Below, one piece after another: positions 21,242 to 30,845 of a stretch of DNA of 64,000 nucleotides (its first letter is position 1; the number at the start of each line of letters is the position of its first letter). Position numbers and translations under genes: made by a program. The notes beneath the pieces are model-generated. The model was not told the DNA's origin and did no database searches. It worked only from the letters and a program-made list of their open reading frames with translations. Source of the DNA: Treponema sp. CETP13 (lineage in GTDB: Bacteria > Spirochaetota > Spirochaetia > Treponematales > Treponemataceae). Location: positions 122,368-186,367 of the forward strand of contig MLPZ01000005.1 in the NCBI GenBank assembly GCA_001885315.1, read 5' to 3'.

Positions 21242-21619
21242 ATGAACATAACATTAATAATAGCGGTAACTCTTGTTACCCTGGCACTTATTTTTTATTC
21301 AGTTGGATTTTTTTCGGCATCAAAGAAGGAAAGAATTAACATTATAACCCCAATTTTCTACTGGCTTGGCGTAGTTTGTGATATATCGAGTACTATTATA
21401 ATGTTTTCACTTGCCCATGAAACAAAAAATCAAAGTTCATTTCATGGGATAATTGGTATTATTGCACTTGTGCTTATGGCTGCTTGTGCTATATACGCAA
21501 CAATTGCACACCATAAAAACATAGCAGAAATAACATTGGCTTTTAGACAACACCGTGTTATTCCCTACATTTTTTGGGTTATCGTATACGTTATAGCAGC
21601 TGCTTCTAAAATGATATAA
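21242..21619 (+). CDS. Small four-helix membrane protein (HsmA / TIGR03987-like)
   Basis: A 125-residue protein with four hydrophobic segments and the pattern LALIFYSVGFFSASKKERIN, FYWLGVVCDISSTIIM, FHGIIGIIALVLMAACAIYATI, which resembles the HsmA/TIGR03987 family. Function unknown. The start is taken at 21242. An upstream in-frame extension runs antisense through the clpB start and is unlikely. A TTGACA (21207-21212) sits at the right distance for a promoter, but the -10 (CACACT) is poor. It converges with the flavodiiron gene, ending 3 nt from its stop. Confidence 0.7.
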   Translation: MNITLIIAVTLVTLALIFYSVGFFSASKKERINIITPIFYWLGVVCDISSTIIMFSLAHETKNQSSFHGIIGIIALVLMAACAIYATIAHHKNIAEITLAFRQHRVIPYIFWVIVYVIAAASKMI

Positions 21620-21622
21620 CCT

Positions 21623-22825
21623 CTACTTTAGACTTTCTACTATTTGGGTTGCCAGCGCATCTATCAAATTAAGTTGCTCTGTTTTCACACTTGATTTGAT
21701 AGATACAGAAGTATCTAAAATAGTCATGTTTTTGAGTGGTTCAATTAGCGCTTTCATTTTTTTACCAGATTGAGGAGCCCAAGTTCCGTTTTCGATAAAA
21801 GCCACTGTTCTATTTTGCATATTATGTTCTACTACATCATGTAACAGTGTTTGCATTGTCTGAAAAATCTCTCCATTGTATGTACTTGAGGCAAATACTA
21901 AGTGGCTTACTCTAAAAGCTTCGCTAAGAATATAACTTGGATGCGTTACAGAAGTATCATACATTTCGATATTACAAATGCCTTTTTGTGAAAGTTTATT
22001 TGCTAATATATGAGCTGCATTTTCTGTATTACCATAAATTGATCCATAGGCGATAACAACTGTTTTATCTTCGGGAGTATAGCTACCCCATTTTTTGTAT
22101 TTATTTACATACCATGAAATATTCTCTCGCCAAATAGGTCCATGCAAAGGACAAAGTAACTGAACATCGAGAGTGTCCATCTTTTTTAGTAGATTAGTTG
22201 TTTGCATACCATACTTACCAACAATATTTGAATAGTAACGACGGGACTCATCTAGCCAATCTCGCTCAAAATTTACTTGGTCAGCAAAAATATTACCACT
22301 AAAAGCTTTAAAAGTACCAAAGGCATCGGCAGTAAATAAAGCTTTACTTGTTGCATCATAGGTAACCATAACTTCTGGCCAGTGAACCATAGGAGCCATA
22401 TAAAAAGAAAATGAATGTGCCCCTGTACTAAGAACATCTCCTTCTTTTACAAGGTGCATACGGGAATCAATATCAAAAGTAAAAAACTGTTTAATCATAT
22501 TAAACGTTTTATTGTTTCCTACTATTGTCACTTCTGGATATCGTAAAATAAGCTCTTCTAAAGTTGCAGCATGATCTGGTTCCATATGATTAATAACAAC
22601 ATAATCAAGTTTTTTACCATTTAAAGCATGCGCAACATTCTCAAAGAATAGCGCCGAAATAGCTTTATCCACAGTATCTAATAGAATAGTTTTTTCATCC
22701 AAAACTATATATGAATTATACGTAATTCCATTTGGAATTGGAATAGCATTTTCAAAAAGTGAGAGTCTGCGATCACTCCCCCCAACAAAAATAATATCAT
22801 CTGTAATATTCTGTGTGCAAAACAT
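21623..22825 (-). CDS. Flavodiiron protein (FprA-type A flavoprotein, O2/NO reductase)
   Basis: Reduces O2 to water or NO to N2O, protecting anaerobes. The metallo-beta-lactamase-like domain carries the diiron ligand motif NHMEPDHAA, a histidine in MVHWPEVM, a TADAFGTF aspartate and LCPLHGPIWR. The C-terminal flavodoxin domain shows VVIAYGSIYGNTENAA for FMN. The start is the ATG at 22825 with GGAGG 5 nt upstream, giving 400 residues. The Shine-Dalgarno is inside a long hairpin (22826-22871), suggesting translational or attenuation control. Confidence 0.93.
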   Translation of the reverse strand: MFCTQNITDDIIFVGGSDRRLSLFENAIPIPNGITYNSYIVLDEKTILLDTVDKAISALFFENVAHALNGKKLDYVVINHMEPDHAATLEELILRYPEVTIVGNNKTFNMIKQFFTFDIDSRMHLVKEGDVLSTGAHSFSFYMAPMVHWPEVMVTYDATSKALFTADAFGTFKAFSGNIFADQVNFERDWLDESRRYYSNIVGKYGMQTTNLLKKMDTLDVQLLCPLHGPIWRENISWYVNKYKKWGSYTPEDKTVVIAYGSIYGNTENAAHILANKLSQKGICNIEMYDTSVTHPSYILSEAFRVSHLVFASSTYNGEIFQTMQTLLHDVVEHNMQNRTVAFIENGTWAPQSGKKMKALIEPLKNMTILDTSVSIKSSVKTEQLNLIDALATQIVESLK

Positions 22826-22871
22826 AAAAGCCTCCAAATCTGTTTACTTTATAACAGTTTTGAAGGCTTTT
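22826..22871 (-). promoter_or_regulatory. Hairpin between asd and the flavodiiron gene that buries the Shine-Dalgarno
   Basis: Arms of 19 nt (22826-22844 and 22853-22871) pair with a single mismatch and one G-U, with an 8-nt loop. On the minus strand the 3' arm contains the GGAGG of the flavodiiron gene and ends CTTTT directly before its ATG. It may be an asd terminator, a translation-blocking switch, or both. Confidence 0.7.
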
Positions 22872-22904
22872 TACAAGAATAAGAAAAATCTTAAGCAAAA
22901 AGAT

Positions 22905-24005
22905 TTATAAATTATCGAAAAAACCTTTTGCTTTAAGAAGTTCGGCATTTAAAATACCACCAAGAGCAGCTCCGCGTTTTGTGTTGTGGCTAAGTGCTAC
23001 AAATTTTATATCAAAAACAGCATCTTCTCTTAAGCGACCAACTGTAACAGCCATTCCTTTATCTGCATCACGATCACGACGTGGTTGAGGACGATTCTCT
23101 TCATGACGTACAATAATCGGATGAACAGGAGCAGAAGGTAAATTAAGTTCTTGAGGTAAACCACGAAAGTCAGTAAATATTTTTTCTACATCATCGATAG
23201 TTGGTTTTTTACCATCGGCAAACTCAACGCTAACACAAGCTGTATGTCCATCAATAACCGCAACGCGATTACAATGAGCCGAAACTATTGGAAATGCTGA
23301 ATTTTCAATAGAATCTTTGCCAACAGAGCCTAAAATCTTTAAACATTCTTTTTCTGTTTTCTCTTCTTCCCCGCCAATATACGGAACAACATTATCAATC
23401 ATATCAAAACTAGGAACACCTGGGTATCCTGCACCAGAAACAGCTTGCATTGTCGTAACAATCATTCGTTTTACAGGATATCCTGCAGCTTTAAGGGCAT
23501 AAATAGGAGCCATATAAGACTGCAAAGAACAGTTTGGCTTTACCGCAATAAAACCTTTTTCCCATCCATGATGTTTTTGCTGAATTGCTATTATATCGGT
23601 ATGATCTGGATTTATTTCTGGAATAAGCATTGGAACATCATCTGTCCAACGATTAGCACTTGCATTTGATACAACTGGAATACCAGCTGCCGCATACGAT
23701 TCTTCAAGTGCTTTTATAGCGTCTTTTCCCATCTCAAGAGCACTGAACATAAATTTACATTTACCTTTTGCGTTCTCTACAATGTTTGCATCTTGTACAA
23801 TAAGATTTGCAACACCTTCAGGTATATTTGCACCTATATGCCATCGATTTGCCACTGCATCTGCATAGGTTTTACCAGCAGAGCGAGGACTTGCAGCAAC
23901 ATACGTTACTTCAAACCAAGGATGCTGTGCTAAATTTGCTATATATCGTTGTCCAACCATTCCAGTTGCACCTAAAACACCAACGGAAATTCTACTTTCG
24001 CCCAT
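22905..24005 (-). CDS. asd: Aspartate-semialdehyde dehydrogenase
   Basis: Reduces aspartyl phosphate to aspartate semialdehyde in the lysine/DAP, threonine and methionine routes. The NADP-binding [11 protein letters not shown] is at the N-terminus and the active-site cysteine is in [26 protein letters not shown] and [20 protein letters not shown] mark the archaeal/yeast-type subfamily. At 366 residues it is normal. It follows dapA by about 50 nt. Confidence 0.95.
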   Translation of the reverse strand: MGESRISVGVLGATGMVGQRYIANLAQHPWFEVTYVAASPRSAGKTYADAVANRWHIGANIPEGVANLIVQDANIVENAKGKCKFMFSALEMGKDAIKALEESYAAAGIPVVSNASANRWTDDVPMLIPEINPDHTDIIAIQQKHHGWEKGFIAVKPNCSLQSYMAPIYALKAAGYPVKRMIVTTMQAVSGAGYPGVPSFDMIDNVVPYIGGEEEKTEKECLKILGSVGKDSIENSAFPIVSAHCNRVAVIDGHTACVSVEFADGKKPTIDDVEKIFTDFRGLPQELNLPSAPVHPIIVRHEENRPQPRRDRDADKGMAVTVGRLREDAVFDIKFVALSHNTKRGAALGGILNAELLKAKGFFDNL

Positions 24006-24056
24006 TATATTTTCTCCTACAAAGCTCTTTCGTTTTTATATTATTTGAATTTAGTT

Positions 24057-24968
24057 TTACAACTCACATTTTTTTATAGCTACTTCGATAGTCTTTTTTG
24101 CTTCTTCTGTAACTTCAACAAGAGGAAGTCTAACAGCATCAGTACTCAACATTCCTTTTGTTTTTAACGCATACTTAATAGAAGTAGGATTGCCATCACA
24201 AAAGGCTGCTTTAAAGAAAGGAAGCAAACGATAATGAATTTTACGAGCCTCAACAATATCATTTTTTAGTGCAGCATTTGTCATTTTTACCATTAATTCT
24301 GGAGCAATATTTGCTACAACAGAAATAACACCATCACCACCAGCAGCAACAAGCGGAAAAGTAAGACTATCATCCCCAGAAAGAACAACAAAATCAGGTT
24401 TTTTGTTTTTAATTTCTGCAATAACATCCATCATTTGACCTATATCACCGCTAGCTTCTTTAACACCTGCAATATTTGGAAGCTCTGCAATACGTTTTAA
24501 CAATGGGGTTGAAATATTAGTCCCTGTACGACCTTTTATATTGTATACAATAATAGGAATCCCAACTTTTGAAACTGCTTCAAAATGACGAAAAATTCCT
24601 TCTTGTGAAGGTTTATTATAATACGGAGTTACTACAAGTGCATAATCTGCCCCAAATTTTTTAGCCCGTTCTACATAGTAAACAGCATCTCGTGTATTAT
24701 TACTGCCAGCTCCCATTATTATAGGGATTTCACGTTTGGAGGTCTGTTTGGCATTTTGTACTTCTTCGATAACAATACGAATAAGTTTTTCTTCTTCGTC
24801 GTGCTCATTAAGAGTGGGTGTTTCTGCAGTTGTTCCAAGAGGAACTAAACCTGAAACTCCAGCTTTTATTTGATTTTGTACTAATTTTCGGAACCCTTCA
24901 TAATCTATAGAACCGTCACCAAACATTGGCGTAACAAGAGCTGTAAATGTGCCTTGTAACTTTGCCAT
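24057..24968 (-). CDS. dapA: 4-hydroxy-tetrahydrodipicolinate synthase
   Basis: Condenses pyruvate with aspartate semialdehyde. A (beta/alpha)8 barrel with GLVPLGTTAETPTL, the tyrosine of YNIKGRTGTNIS and the Schiff-base lysine of AGVKEASGDIGQM. At 303 residues it is of normal length. GGAGG lies ahead of the ATG. Paired with asd, it makes a small lysine-branch operon. Confidence 0.94.
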   Translation of the reverse strand: MAKLQGTFTALVTPMFGDGSIDYEGFRKLVQNQIKAGVSGLVPLGTTAETPTLNEHDEEEKLIRIVIEEVQNAKQTSKREIPIIMGAGSNNTRDAVYYVERAKKFGADYALVVTPYYNKPSQEGIFRHFEAVSKVGIPIIVYNIKGRTGTNISTPLLKRIAELPNIAGVKEASGDIGQMMDVIAEIKNKKPDFVVLSGDDSLTFPLVAAGGDGVISVVANIAPELMVKMTNAALKNDIVEARKIHYRLLPFFKAAFCDGNPTSIKYALKTKGMLSTDAVRLPLVEVTEEAKKTIEVAIKKCEL

Positions 24969-25122
24969 TTTTTGCCTCCAATAACAATGTAATAATTATG
25001 CAAAGTATTGCATATTTATACAAAAAACTCAAGTAGAAAGATATATAAAACAACACCTCATAAACATTTTGTTTTTATTTATATTACTCGTAAAAAAAAA
25101 AAACAAAAAAACCCTTTTAAGC

Positions 25123-25151
25123 TAGTCAAGCTAAGCTTTTCGAGTTATAGT
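25123..25151 (+). promoter_or_regulatory. Promoter for the HU gene
   Basis: TAGTCA (25123-25128), a 17-nt spacer and TATAGT (25146-25151), about 45 nt before the start codon. The -35 is weak and the -10 is one base off consensus. Confidence 0.45.
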
Positions 25152-25195
25152 ATTTACTAGCTAAAATACAAAAAAAAATGAAGGAGCGAAATCTA

Positions 25196-25474
25196 ATGAA
25201 CAAAGTAGAATTAGTAGACGCAATGGCTGCAGACACAGGCCTTACAAAAAAAGATGCAGAAGCTGCATTAAAAGCTTTCACAGGTAATGTTTCAAAAGCA
25301 ATGGCAAAAGGCGAAAGCGTACAGCTTATTGGTTTTGGAACTTTTGAAGTCGGATCAAGAGCTGAACGACAAGGACGAAACCCTAAAACAGGTGAAGCAA
25401 TTACTATTGCTGCTGCAAAAACAGCTAAATTTAAAGCCGGTAAAGCGCTTAAAGATTTAGTAAACGGTCGATAA
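25196..25474 (+). CDS. hup: DNA-binding protein HU
   Basis: Nucleoid-associated histone-like protein that bends DNA as a dimer. The 92-residue frame from the ATG at 25196 (AAGGAG 10 nt upstream) matches [50 protein letters not shown] and the C-terminal [11 protein letters not shown]. It is monocistronic, with a strong terminator after it. Confidence 0.95.
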   Translation: MNKVELVDAMAADTGLTKKDAEAALKAFTGNVSKAMAKGESVQLIGFGTFEVGSRAERQGRNPKTGEAITIAAAKTAKFKAGKALKDLVNGR

Positions 25475-25490
25475 ACCTTACTGTTAGAAA

Positions 25491-25524
25491 TAAAAAAACG
25501 CATTCAAAAGAATGCGTTTTTTTA
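25491..25524. terminator. Bidirectional terminator between HU and tyrS
   Basis: AAAAAAACGCATTC / GAATGCGTTTTTTT with a 4-nt loop. A run on each side makes it work for both convergent genes (HU plus strand, tyrS minus strand). Confidence 0.9.
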
Positions 25525-25552
25525 TTTTAAATATTTTACAAATTAAACCAAA

Positions 25553-26779
25553 TTATACAATCACAATTCGACAAAATTTCTTTTTTCCTGCTTTTAATAT
25601 AATCTCGTTGTTTTTGTCAACGTTGGCTAAAGTAACAGACATCTTTATATCAGTTACTTTCTCACCATTAATTTGAGCTCCACCACCTTGAATAAGACGA
25701 CGTATATCACTTTTAGATCCACCGAGTTTAGCAGTTGCATACAAATCGATAATTCCCATACCAACTTCTAAATCGCCTTTTGCTATTTCAACTGTTGGCA
25801 TAGCTGATTTATCACCACCGCCACCAAAAGCAGCCTTGGCTCCAGCAAGTGCTTTATCAGCTTCGTCTTTGCCGTGAATTTCTTTTGTAACCTCATAAGC
25901 TAATTTTTCTTTTGCTTGATTTATATCTCCAGCGCAAATTTCATCAATTTCTGAGATTGGTAAAAAACTAAACAACAGTAAAAACTTTCGGACATCTGCA
26001 TCTGCAACATTTCGCCAATATTGAAAAAAATCGTACACAGATGTCATATCTTTATTTATAAATACAGCACCTTTTTCTGTCTTGCCCATTTTTTTACCAT
26101 CAGAACGAGTTACCAAAGGGAACGTAAGCCCAAAAGCTTTTGCATTAGATCCTCGTTTTCGGCGAATAAGATCAATACCAGCGGTAATATTACCCCACTG
26201 ATCGTCTCCACCAATTTGAAGACAGCAATTATGTCGGTCATACAATTTTAAAAAGTCATACGATTGTAATAGTTGATAGTTAAATTCTATAAAGGAAAGT
26301 CCTTTTTCCATTCTCTGTTTGTATGCTTCGTAAGAAAGCATTTTGTTTACAGAAAAACAAGAACCAATTTCACGTAAAAAATTTATATAATTAAGATCTG
26401 CAAGCCAGTTTGCATTATTATCTGCAAAAGCCGTTTTACCATCAAAATCAACAAAATTATCTAATTGTTTTTCAAATAATTTTACGTTTTCATCAATTTG
26501 TTCATACGTAATCATTTTACGCATTTCAGTTTTTCCACTGGGATCCCCAATACGAGCCGTACCACCACCAATTAGAACAACGCCTATGTGACCGGCAGCC
26601 CGTAAATGTCTGAGTGCAAATATGGGAACCATATGCCCAATATGAAGACTAGGACCTGTAGGATCTGTTCCTACATAAAATGTAACGGGGCCTTTATCCA
26701 TCAGCTCCGATAATCCATCTATATCTGTGCACTGCTGGAAAAAGCCTCTCTCTTTTAAAGTTTCGAGCGCTTTATTCAT
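25553..26779 (-). CDS. tyrS: Tyrosyl-tRNA synthetase
   Basis: Class I aminoacyl-tRNA synthetase. DPTGPSLHIGHMVP carries the HIGH motif and SDGKKMGKTEKGAVF is the KMSKS equivalent (KMGKT). The tyrosine-recognition helix QIGGDDQWGNITAGID is intact. The C-terminal S4 domain includes GGAQINGEKVTD. At 408 residues it is of normal length. Confidence 0.96.
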   Translation of the reverse strand: MNKALETLKERGFFQQCTDIDGLSELMDKGPVTFYVGTDPTGPSLHIGHMVPIFALRHLRAAGHIGVVLIGGGTARIGDPSGKTEMRKMITYEQIDENVKLFEKQLDNFVDFDGKTAFADNNANWLADLNYINFLREIGSCFSVNKMLSYEAYKQRMEKGLSFIEFNYQLLQSYDFLKLYDRHNCCLQIGGDDQWGNITAGIDLIRRKRGSNAKAFGLTFPLVTRSDGKKMGKTEKGAVFINKDMTSVYDFFQYWRNVADADVRKFLLLFSFLPISEIDEICAGDINQAKEKLAYEVTKEIHGKDEADKALAGAKAAFGGGGDKSAMPTVEIAKGDLEVGMGIIDLYATAKLGGSKSDIRRLIQGGGAQINGEKVTDIKMSVTLANVDKNNEIILKAGKKKFCRIVIV

Positions 26780-26844
26780 CTTTTAATCCTTAAAATAAGA
26801 TTTTGCAATTGTAGCCGGAAAAACAGCTTGTTTCAAGAAGTAAT

Positions 26845-27444
26845 TTATTTTTGAATATAAAGATTGTGTTGCAAAATTGTTCTAATAGAAATAGTGTTTT
26901 TCTCAATGTCTTTAATTTGACCAGTCTCTAACCAATACATAACAAGATGAATTAAACCAGAAATACAAAACATAGAAATAACATCTGCAGGAATTTCAAA
27001 TTTTACAACTGGGCGCATGCGATTTAAAAAATCGTTATAAGCTTTTTCCATTCGATTTGTAAACATAAAATTAGCAAGAGATTCCTTATTGTTTACAACT
27101 ACGCCCTTTAAAATATCAGAATTTTTTACAAAATACTTCATTATTTGCACAGAAAAAAGCATATACAAATCGATAAGCGTTGTATGTATGTCATTTTCAG
27201 AATCATAGCGTAAACATTTTCCACCAATTGATTCAACCTCAGACACAAGCTTACTTAAATAATCATCAAAAAGAGCATACTTATCATCGTAGTGTTTATA
27301 AAATGTTCCACGATTCACGCCGGCCAAAGTACAAATATTCTTAACTCGTACATCGTCTAGATTGTGTTTAGACATGAGTTTTAAGAGAGCTTCCCTTAAA
27401 CTTTTTTTAGTTCGTATCACCCTAGAATCGTCTACTTCAATCAT
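26845..27444 (-). CDS. TetR/AcrR family transcriptional regulator
   Basis: The N-terminal helix-turn-helix reads RTKKSLREALLKLMSKHNLDDVRVKNICTLAGVNRGTFYKHYDDKYALF, the standard TetR signature. The C-terminal ligand domain is of the DhaS/TetR_C type and unassigned. The start is the ATG at 27444 with GGAGG 4 nt upstream, giving 199 residues. It is divergent from nadE across 113 bp that contain an inverted repeat, so it may regulate itself and nadE. Confidence 0.88.
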   Translation of the reverse strand: MIEVDDSRVIRTKKSLREALLKLMSKHNLDDVRVKNICTLAGVNRGTFYKHYDDKYALFDDYLSKLVSEVESIGGKCLRYDSENDIHTTLIDLYMLFSVQIMKYFVKNSDILKGVVVNNKESLANFMFTNRMEKAYNDFLNRMRPVVKFEIPADVISMFCISGLIHLVMYWLETGQIKDIEKNTISIRTILQHNLYIQK

Positions 27445-27491
27445 TTTTCCTCCACTATTTAGAATAATAGTATTATGAATTTCTTTAATTG

Positions 27492-27514
27492 ACAAGTGTC
27501 TATTTTATACTTGT
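27492..27514. promoter_or_regulatory. Inverted repeat, candidate TetR operator
   Basis: ACAAGT, 11 nt, ACTTGT, centred between the divergent tetR-type gene and nadE. Spacing and position are typical of a dimeric repressor site. Not tested. Confidence 0.4.
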
Positions 27515-27542
27515 ATTTTCTATGCACTATATTTCTATATTA

Positions 27543-27551
27543 TGGTATACT
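27543..27551 (+). promoter_or_regulatory. Extended -10 promoter of nadE
   Basis: TGGTATACT: a TGn extension with TATACT, one base off the -10 consensus. It ends 6 nt before the ATG at 27558. No good -35 is present. Confidence 0.45.
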
Positions 27552-27557
27552 AATTTT

Positions 27558-29558
27558 ATGAACTACGGATTTTTTAGAGTTGCTTGTGCAAGCCCAAAAG
27601 TAACTGTTGCAGATTGCGAAACAAATGCCAATGAAATTATAAAATATTGTTTTACAGCTCATTCTGATGGAGCTGAATTAATTGTTTTTCCAGAACTTTC
27701 TATTACTGGATATACTTGTGGAGATTTATTTTTACAACGCACCTTATTAGACAATGCAAAACGACAACTAAAGCGGATTGCAAAAGAAACAACATCATTA
27801 GACATTCTTATTGCAGTTGGATGTCCTCTAGAAAAAAACGATAAACTGTATAACTGTGGAGTTTTTATTGCAGGAGGCATAATTCTTGCTTCTATTCCCA
27901 AAACACACATTCCAAATTATGGTGAATTTTACGAAATTCGTCATTTTACCTCGGGGAAAGCATTAAAAGACGAAACTGAGAGATCAGATTCTTTTGCTTT
28001 TGGAACAAATACTCTAATTCAATTTCATGGAGTTCAAATAGCATGTGAAATATGTGAAGATATGTGGGTGCCTTGTCCCCCTTCTACACAACATGTACAA
28101 GCCGGAGCTCAAATTATATGTAATTTATCTGCAAGCAATGAAGTTGTTGGTAAAGCAGATTATCGAAGGATGCTTGTCAAATCACAAAGTGGCCGATGTG
28201 CCTGCGCTTATCTCTATTCAAATGCAAGCCATGGAGAAAGCACCCAAGACCTAATCTTTAGTGGCCATAATATTATTGCAGAAGATGGTAGTATCTTAAA
28301 AGAAAGTACAATGTATAACACTGGTTATATTCTAAGTGATATAGATATAGATAAATTAGAAACTGAAAGACGAAGAGCAAATACTTGGGTAACAGAAAAT
28401 ACTAAAATAAATTATCAAAAAATCATATATGAAAACATTGCTGCTGATAATGAAAACCTTGTTCAGTTAGATAAAAAAACTAAAAACAACACTAATCTTT
28501 CGTATACTCTTTTGCGCACCATCTCACAATCTCCTTTTGTTCCTGCAGACAAAGAAAACAGGGCTATTAGATGTAGCGAAATAATTGCAATGCAAGCCGA
28601 AGGTCTTGCAAAACGCTTAAAACACATAGGATGCAAAAATGCTGTTATAGGGCTTTCTGGAGGGTTAGATTCTACGCTTGCCTTACTTGTAACAGCTGAA
28701 GCATTTAAGCGCTTAAAACTAGATTTAAAAGGAATTATCGCAGTTACTATGCCTTGTTTTGGAACAACAGACAGAACGTATAGCAATGCCTGTAGTATGG
28801 CTAAGTCTATGAATGTGACGTTGCGTGAAATTAGAATTGAAAAAGCTGTTCGACAACATTTTGCCGATATTGGACAGGACGAAAATGATCATTCTGTTAC
28901 TTATGAAAATTCTCAAGCTCGAGAGAGAACACAAGTACTAATGGATTTGGCAAACAAGAATGGCGCAATAGTTATTGGAACAGGAGATTTATCAGAATTG
29001 GCTCTAGGGTGGGCAACCTATAACGGAGATCATATGAGTATGTATGGAGTAAACTCTTCTATTCCCAAAACTCTGGTACGGTATTTAGTTGCTTGGTTTG
29101 CAGAAGAAGCAGATACAAATAATAACGCCTCACAAGCTGTAAACAAAAAATTATCAGATGTTTTATGGGATATACTAGATACTCCGGTAAGCCCTGAATT
29201 ACTTCCACCTCAAAATGACGGAACAATTGCACAAAAGACAGAAGACCTTGTTGGCCCTTATGAATTACATGATTTCTTTTTATACTACGTTTTACGATGG
29301 GGTTATACGCCTCGTAAGATTTATATATTAGCTAAACAAGCTTTTGGAACAAATACTCCTAATAGCATATACAACTCAGAAACGATCATAAAATGGATGC
29401 GTACGTTTTACAAACGTTTTTTTCAACAACAGTTTAAACGTAGTTGTATGCCAGATGGGATAAAAGTAGGAACAGTTAATTTATCTCCTCGAGGTGACTG
29501 GAGAATGCCTAGTGATGCAAGTGCAGCACTATGGCTTAAAGAAGTAGATACTTTATAA
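27558..29558 (+). CDS. nadE: NAD+ synthetase, glutamine-hydrolysing
   Basis: Converts deamido-NAD to NAD using glutamine nitrogen. Residues about 1-270 are the nitrilase-type glutaminase domain (VFPELSITGYTCGDLF with the glutamate; the catalytic cysteine in VQIACEICEDMW). The C-terminal synthetase domain holds the P-loop GLSGGLDSTLALLV and IGTGDLSELALGW. The start at 27558 (MNYGFFRVACASPKV) matches the family; upstream codons run across the promoter. At 666 residues it is typical of two-domain NadE. No Shine-Dalgarno is visible. Confidence 0.94.
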   Translation: MNYGFFRVACASPKVTVADCETNANEIIKYCFTAHSDGAELIVFPELSITGYTCGDLFLQRTLLDNAKRQLKRIAKETTSLDILIAVGCPLEKNDKLYNCGVFIAGGIILASIPKTHIPNYGEFYEIRHFTSGKALKDETERSDSFAFGTNTLIQFHGVQIACEICEDMWVPCPPSTQHVQAGAQIICNLSASNEVVGKADYRRMLVKSQSGRCACAYLYSNASHGESTQDLIFSGHNIIAEDGSILKESTMYNTGYILSDIDIDKLETERRRANTWVTENTKINYQKIIYENIAADNENLVQLDKKTKNNTNLSYTLLRTISQSPFVPADKENRAIRCSEIIAMQAEGLAKRLKHIGCKNAVIGLSGGLDSTLALLVTAEAFKRLKLDLKGIIAVTMPCFGTTDRTYSNACSMAKSMNVTLREIRIEKAVRQHFADIGQDENDHSVTYENSQARERTQVLMDLANKNGAIVIGTGDLSELALGWATYNGDHMSMYGVNSSIPKTLVRYLVAWFAEEADTNNNASQAVNKKLSDVLWDILDTPVSPELLPPQNDGTIAQKTEDLVGPYELHDFFLYYVLRWGYTPRKIYILAKQAFGTNTPNSIYNSETIIKWMRTFYKRFFQQQFKRSCMPDGIKVGTVNLSPRGDWRMPSDASAALWLKEVDTL

Positions 29559-29592
29559 ATTATAATATTTAGTTTTATACAAGGAGTGTTTT

Positions 29593-30813
29593 ATGGAAAA
29601 TTTTACCTATCAAGTGCCAACAAAAGTTGTTTTTGGTCAAGATGCTGAATCCCAATGCGGTGAGCTTATAAAAGAGGCAGGAGGAACAAAAGTTCTTGTT
29701 CATTTTGGTGGTCATAGTGCAGTTAAATCAGGCCTCATTGATCGAGTTTGTAAAACATTAACAGACAGTGGAATTAAATATGTTAAACTTGGTGGTGTAG
29801 TCCCTAATCCACAACTTTCTCTTGTTCGAGAAGGTATACAACTCTGCAAAGCTGAAAAAGTAGACTTTGTTCTTGCTGTTGGAGGAGGAAGTGTTATCGA
29901 TTCTTCGAAAGCAATTTGTTATGGGTTAGGAAATGACTTTGATGTGTGGGAAATATATGAAAAAAAAGCAACTCCTACAAAATTTTTCCCATTAGGAACA
30001 ATTGTAACAATTGCTGCAGCCGGAAGTGAAACAAGTAATTCATCTGTTATTACAAACGGGAAAGAAAAAAGAGGTACCAATTATGAAATGTCACGCCCAC
30101 TCTTTTCTATTATGAATCCAGAATTAACAAAAACTTTACCTATACATCAGACAATGTGTGGTTGTGTTGACATCATGATGCATACACTTGAGCGTTGGTT
30201 TGGGGCTGATGGTAAATATTCAGAACTTACAGACAGCATTGCAGAAGGACTTTTATCGACTGTCATGGAAAACGCACTCATACTAAAAGAAACTCCCAAG
30301 GATTATGAAGCACGTGCAGAAATAATGTGGGCAGGTAGTCTTTCTCATAATGGACTCACTGGTTGCGGTAACGGAATAGGAGATTGGTCTTGTCATCAAC
30401 TTGGACACGAATTAAGTGGTATGTTTGGTTACACGCATGGCGCTACATTAGCATCTATTTGGGGAACTTGGGCTCGATACGTTTATAAAGAACATCCAGA
30501 AAGATTTGCAAAACTTGCTTGTGATGTCTTAGGTATAGTTCCAGCTGAACAAAAAGAAAATGAAGACTTGTACGAAGACGATCTTACAACAGAAGAAATA
30601 GAATCTATTGCACTCGAAGGAATTAGCGCCATGGAAGACTTCTTTAAATCACTAGATATGCCTACATCTATTCATGAGCTTGGAACAGAGTTAACCGATG
30701 CTCAAATTGACCAATTAGCAATAAATTGCAGTTTTAACAAAACTCGTACAATTGGACAGTTTAAGCAATTAGATGTAAATGATATGAGACAAATATATAG
30801 TAAAGCTCGATGA
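29593..30813 (+). CDS. Iron-containing alcohol dehydrogenase (butanol dehydrogenase-like)
   Basis: NAD(P)H-dependent reduction of aldehydes to alcohols in fermentation. The nucleotide-binding GGGSVIDSSKAI and metal ligands in DIMMHTLERW and CHQLGHELSGMFGYTHGATLA are intact. The N-terminus FTYQVPTKVVFGQDAE is that of the YqdH/BdhA subgroup. 406 residues; an AAGGAG Shine-Dalgarno precedes the ATG. It may be co-transcribed with nadE, 34 nt upstream. Confidence 0.92.
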   Translation: MENFTYQVPTKVVFGQDAESQCGELIKEAGGTKVLVHFGGHSAVKSGLIDRVCKTLTDSGIKYVKLGGVVPNPQLSLVREGIQLCKAEKVDFVLAVGGGSVIDSSKAICYGLGNDFDVWEIYEKKATPTKFFPLGTIVTIAAAGSETSNSSVITNGKEKRGTNYEMSRPLFSIMNPELTKTLPIHQTMCGCVDIMMHTLERWFGADGKYSELTDSIAEGLLSTVMENALILKETPKDYEARAEIMWAGSLSHNGLTGCGNGIGDWSCHQLGHELSGMFGYTHGATLASIWGTWARYVYKEHPERFAKLACDVLGIVPAEQKENEDLYEDDLTTEEIESIALEGISAMEDFFKSLDMPTSIHELGTELTDAQIDQLAINCSFNKTRTIGQFKQLDVNDMRQIYSKAR

Positions 30814-30845
30814 ATTTAAGTTTGCTTTTTTATATAGTAAAGATT

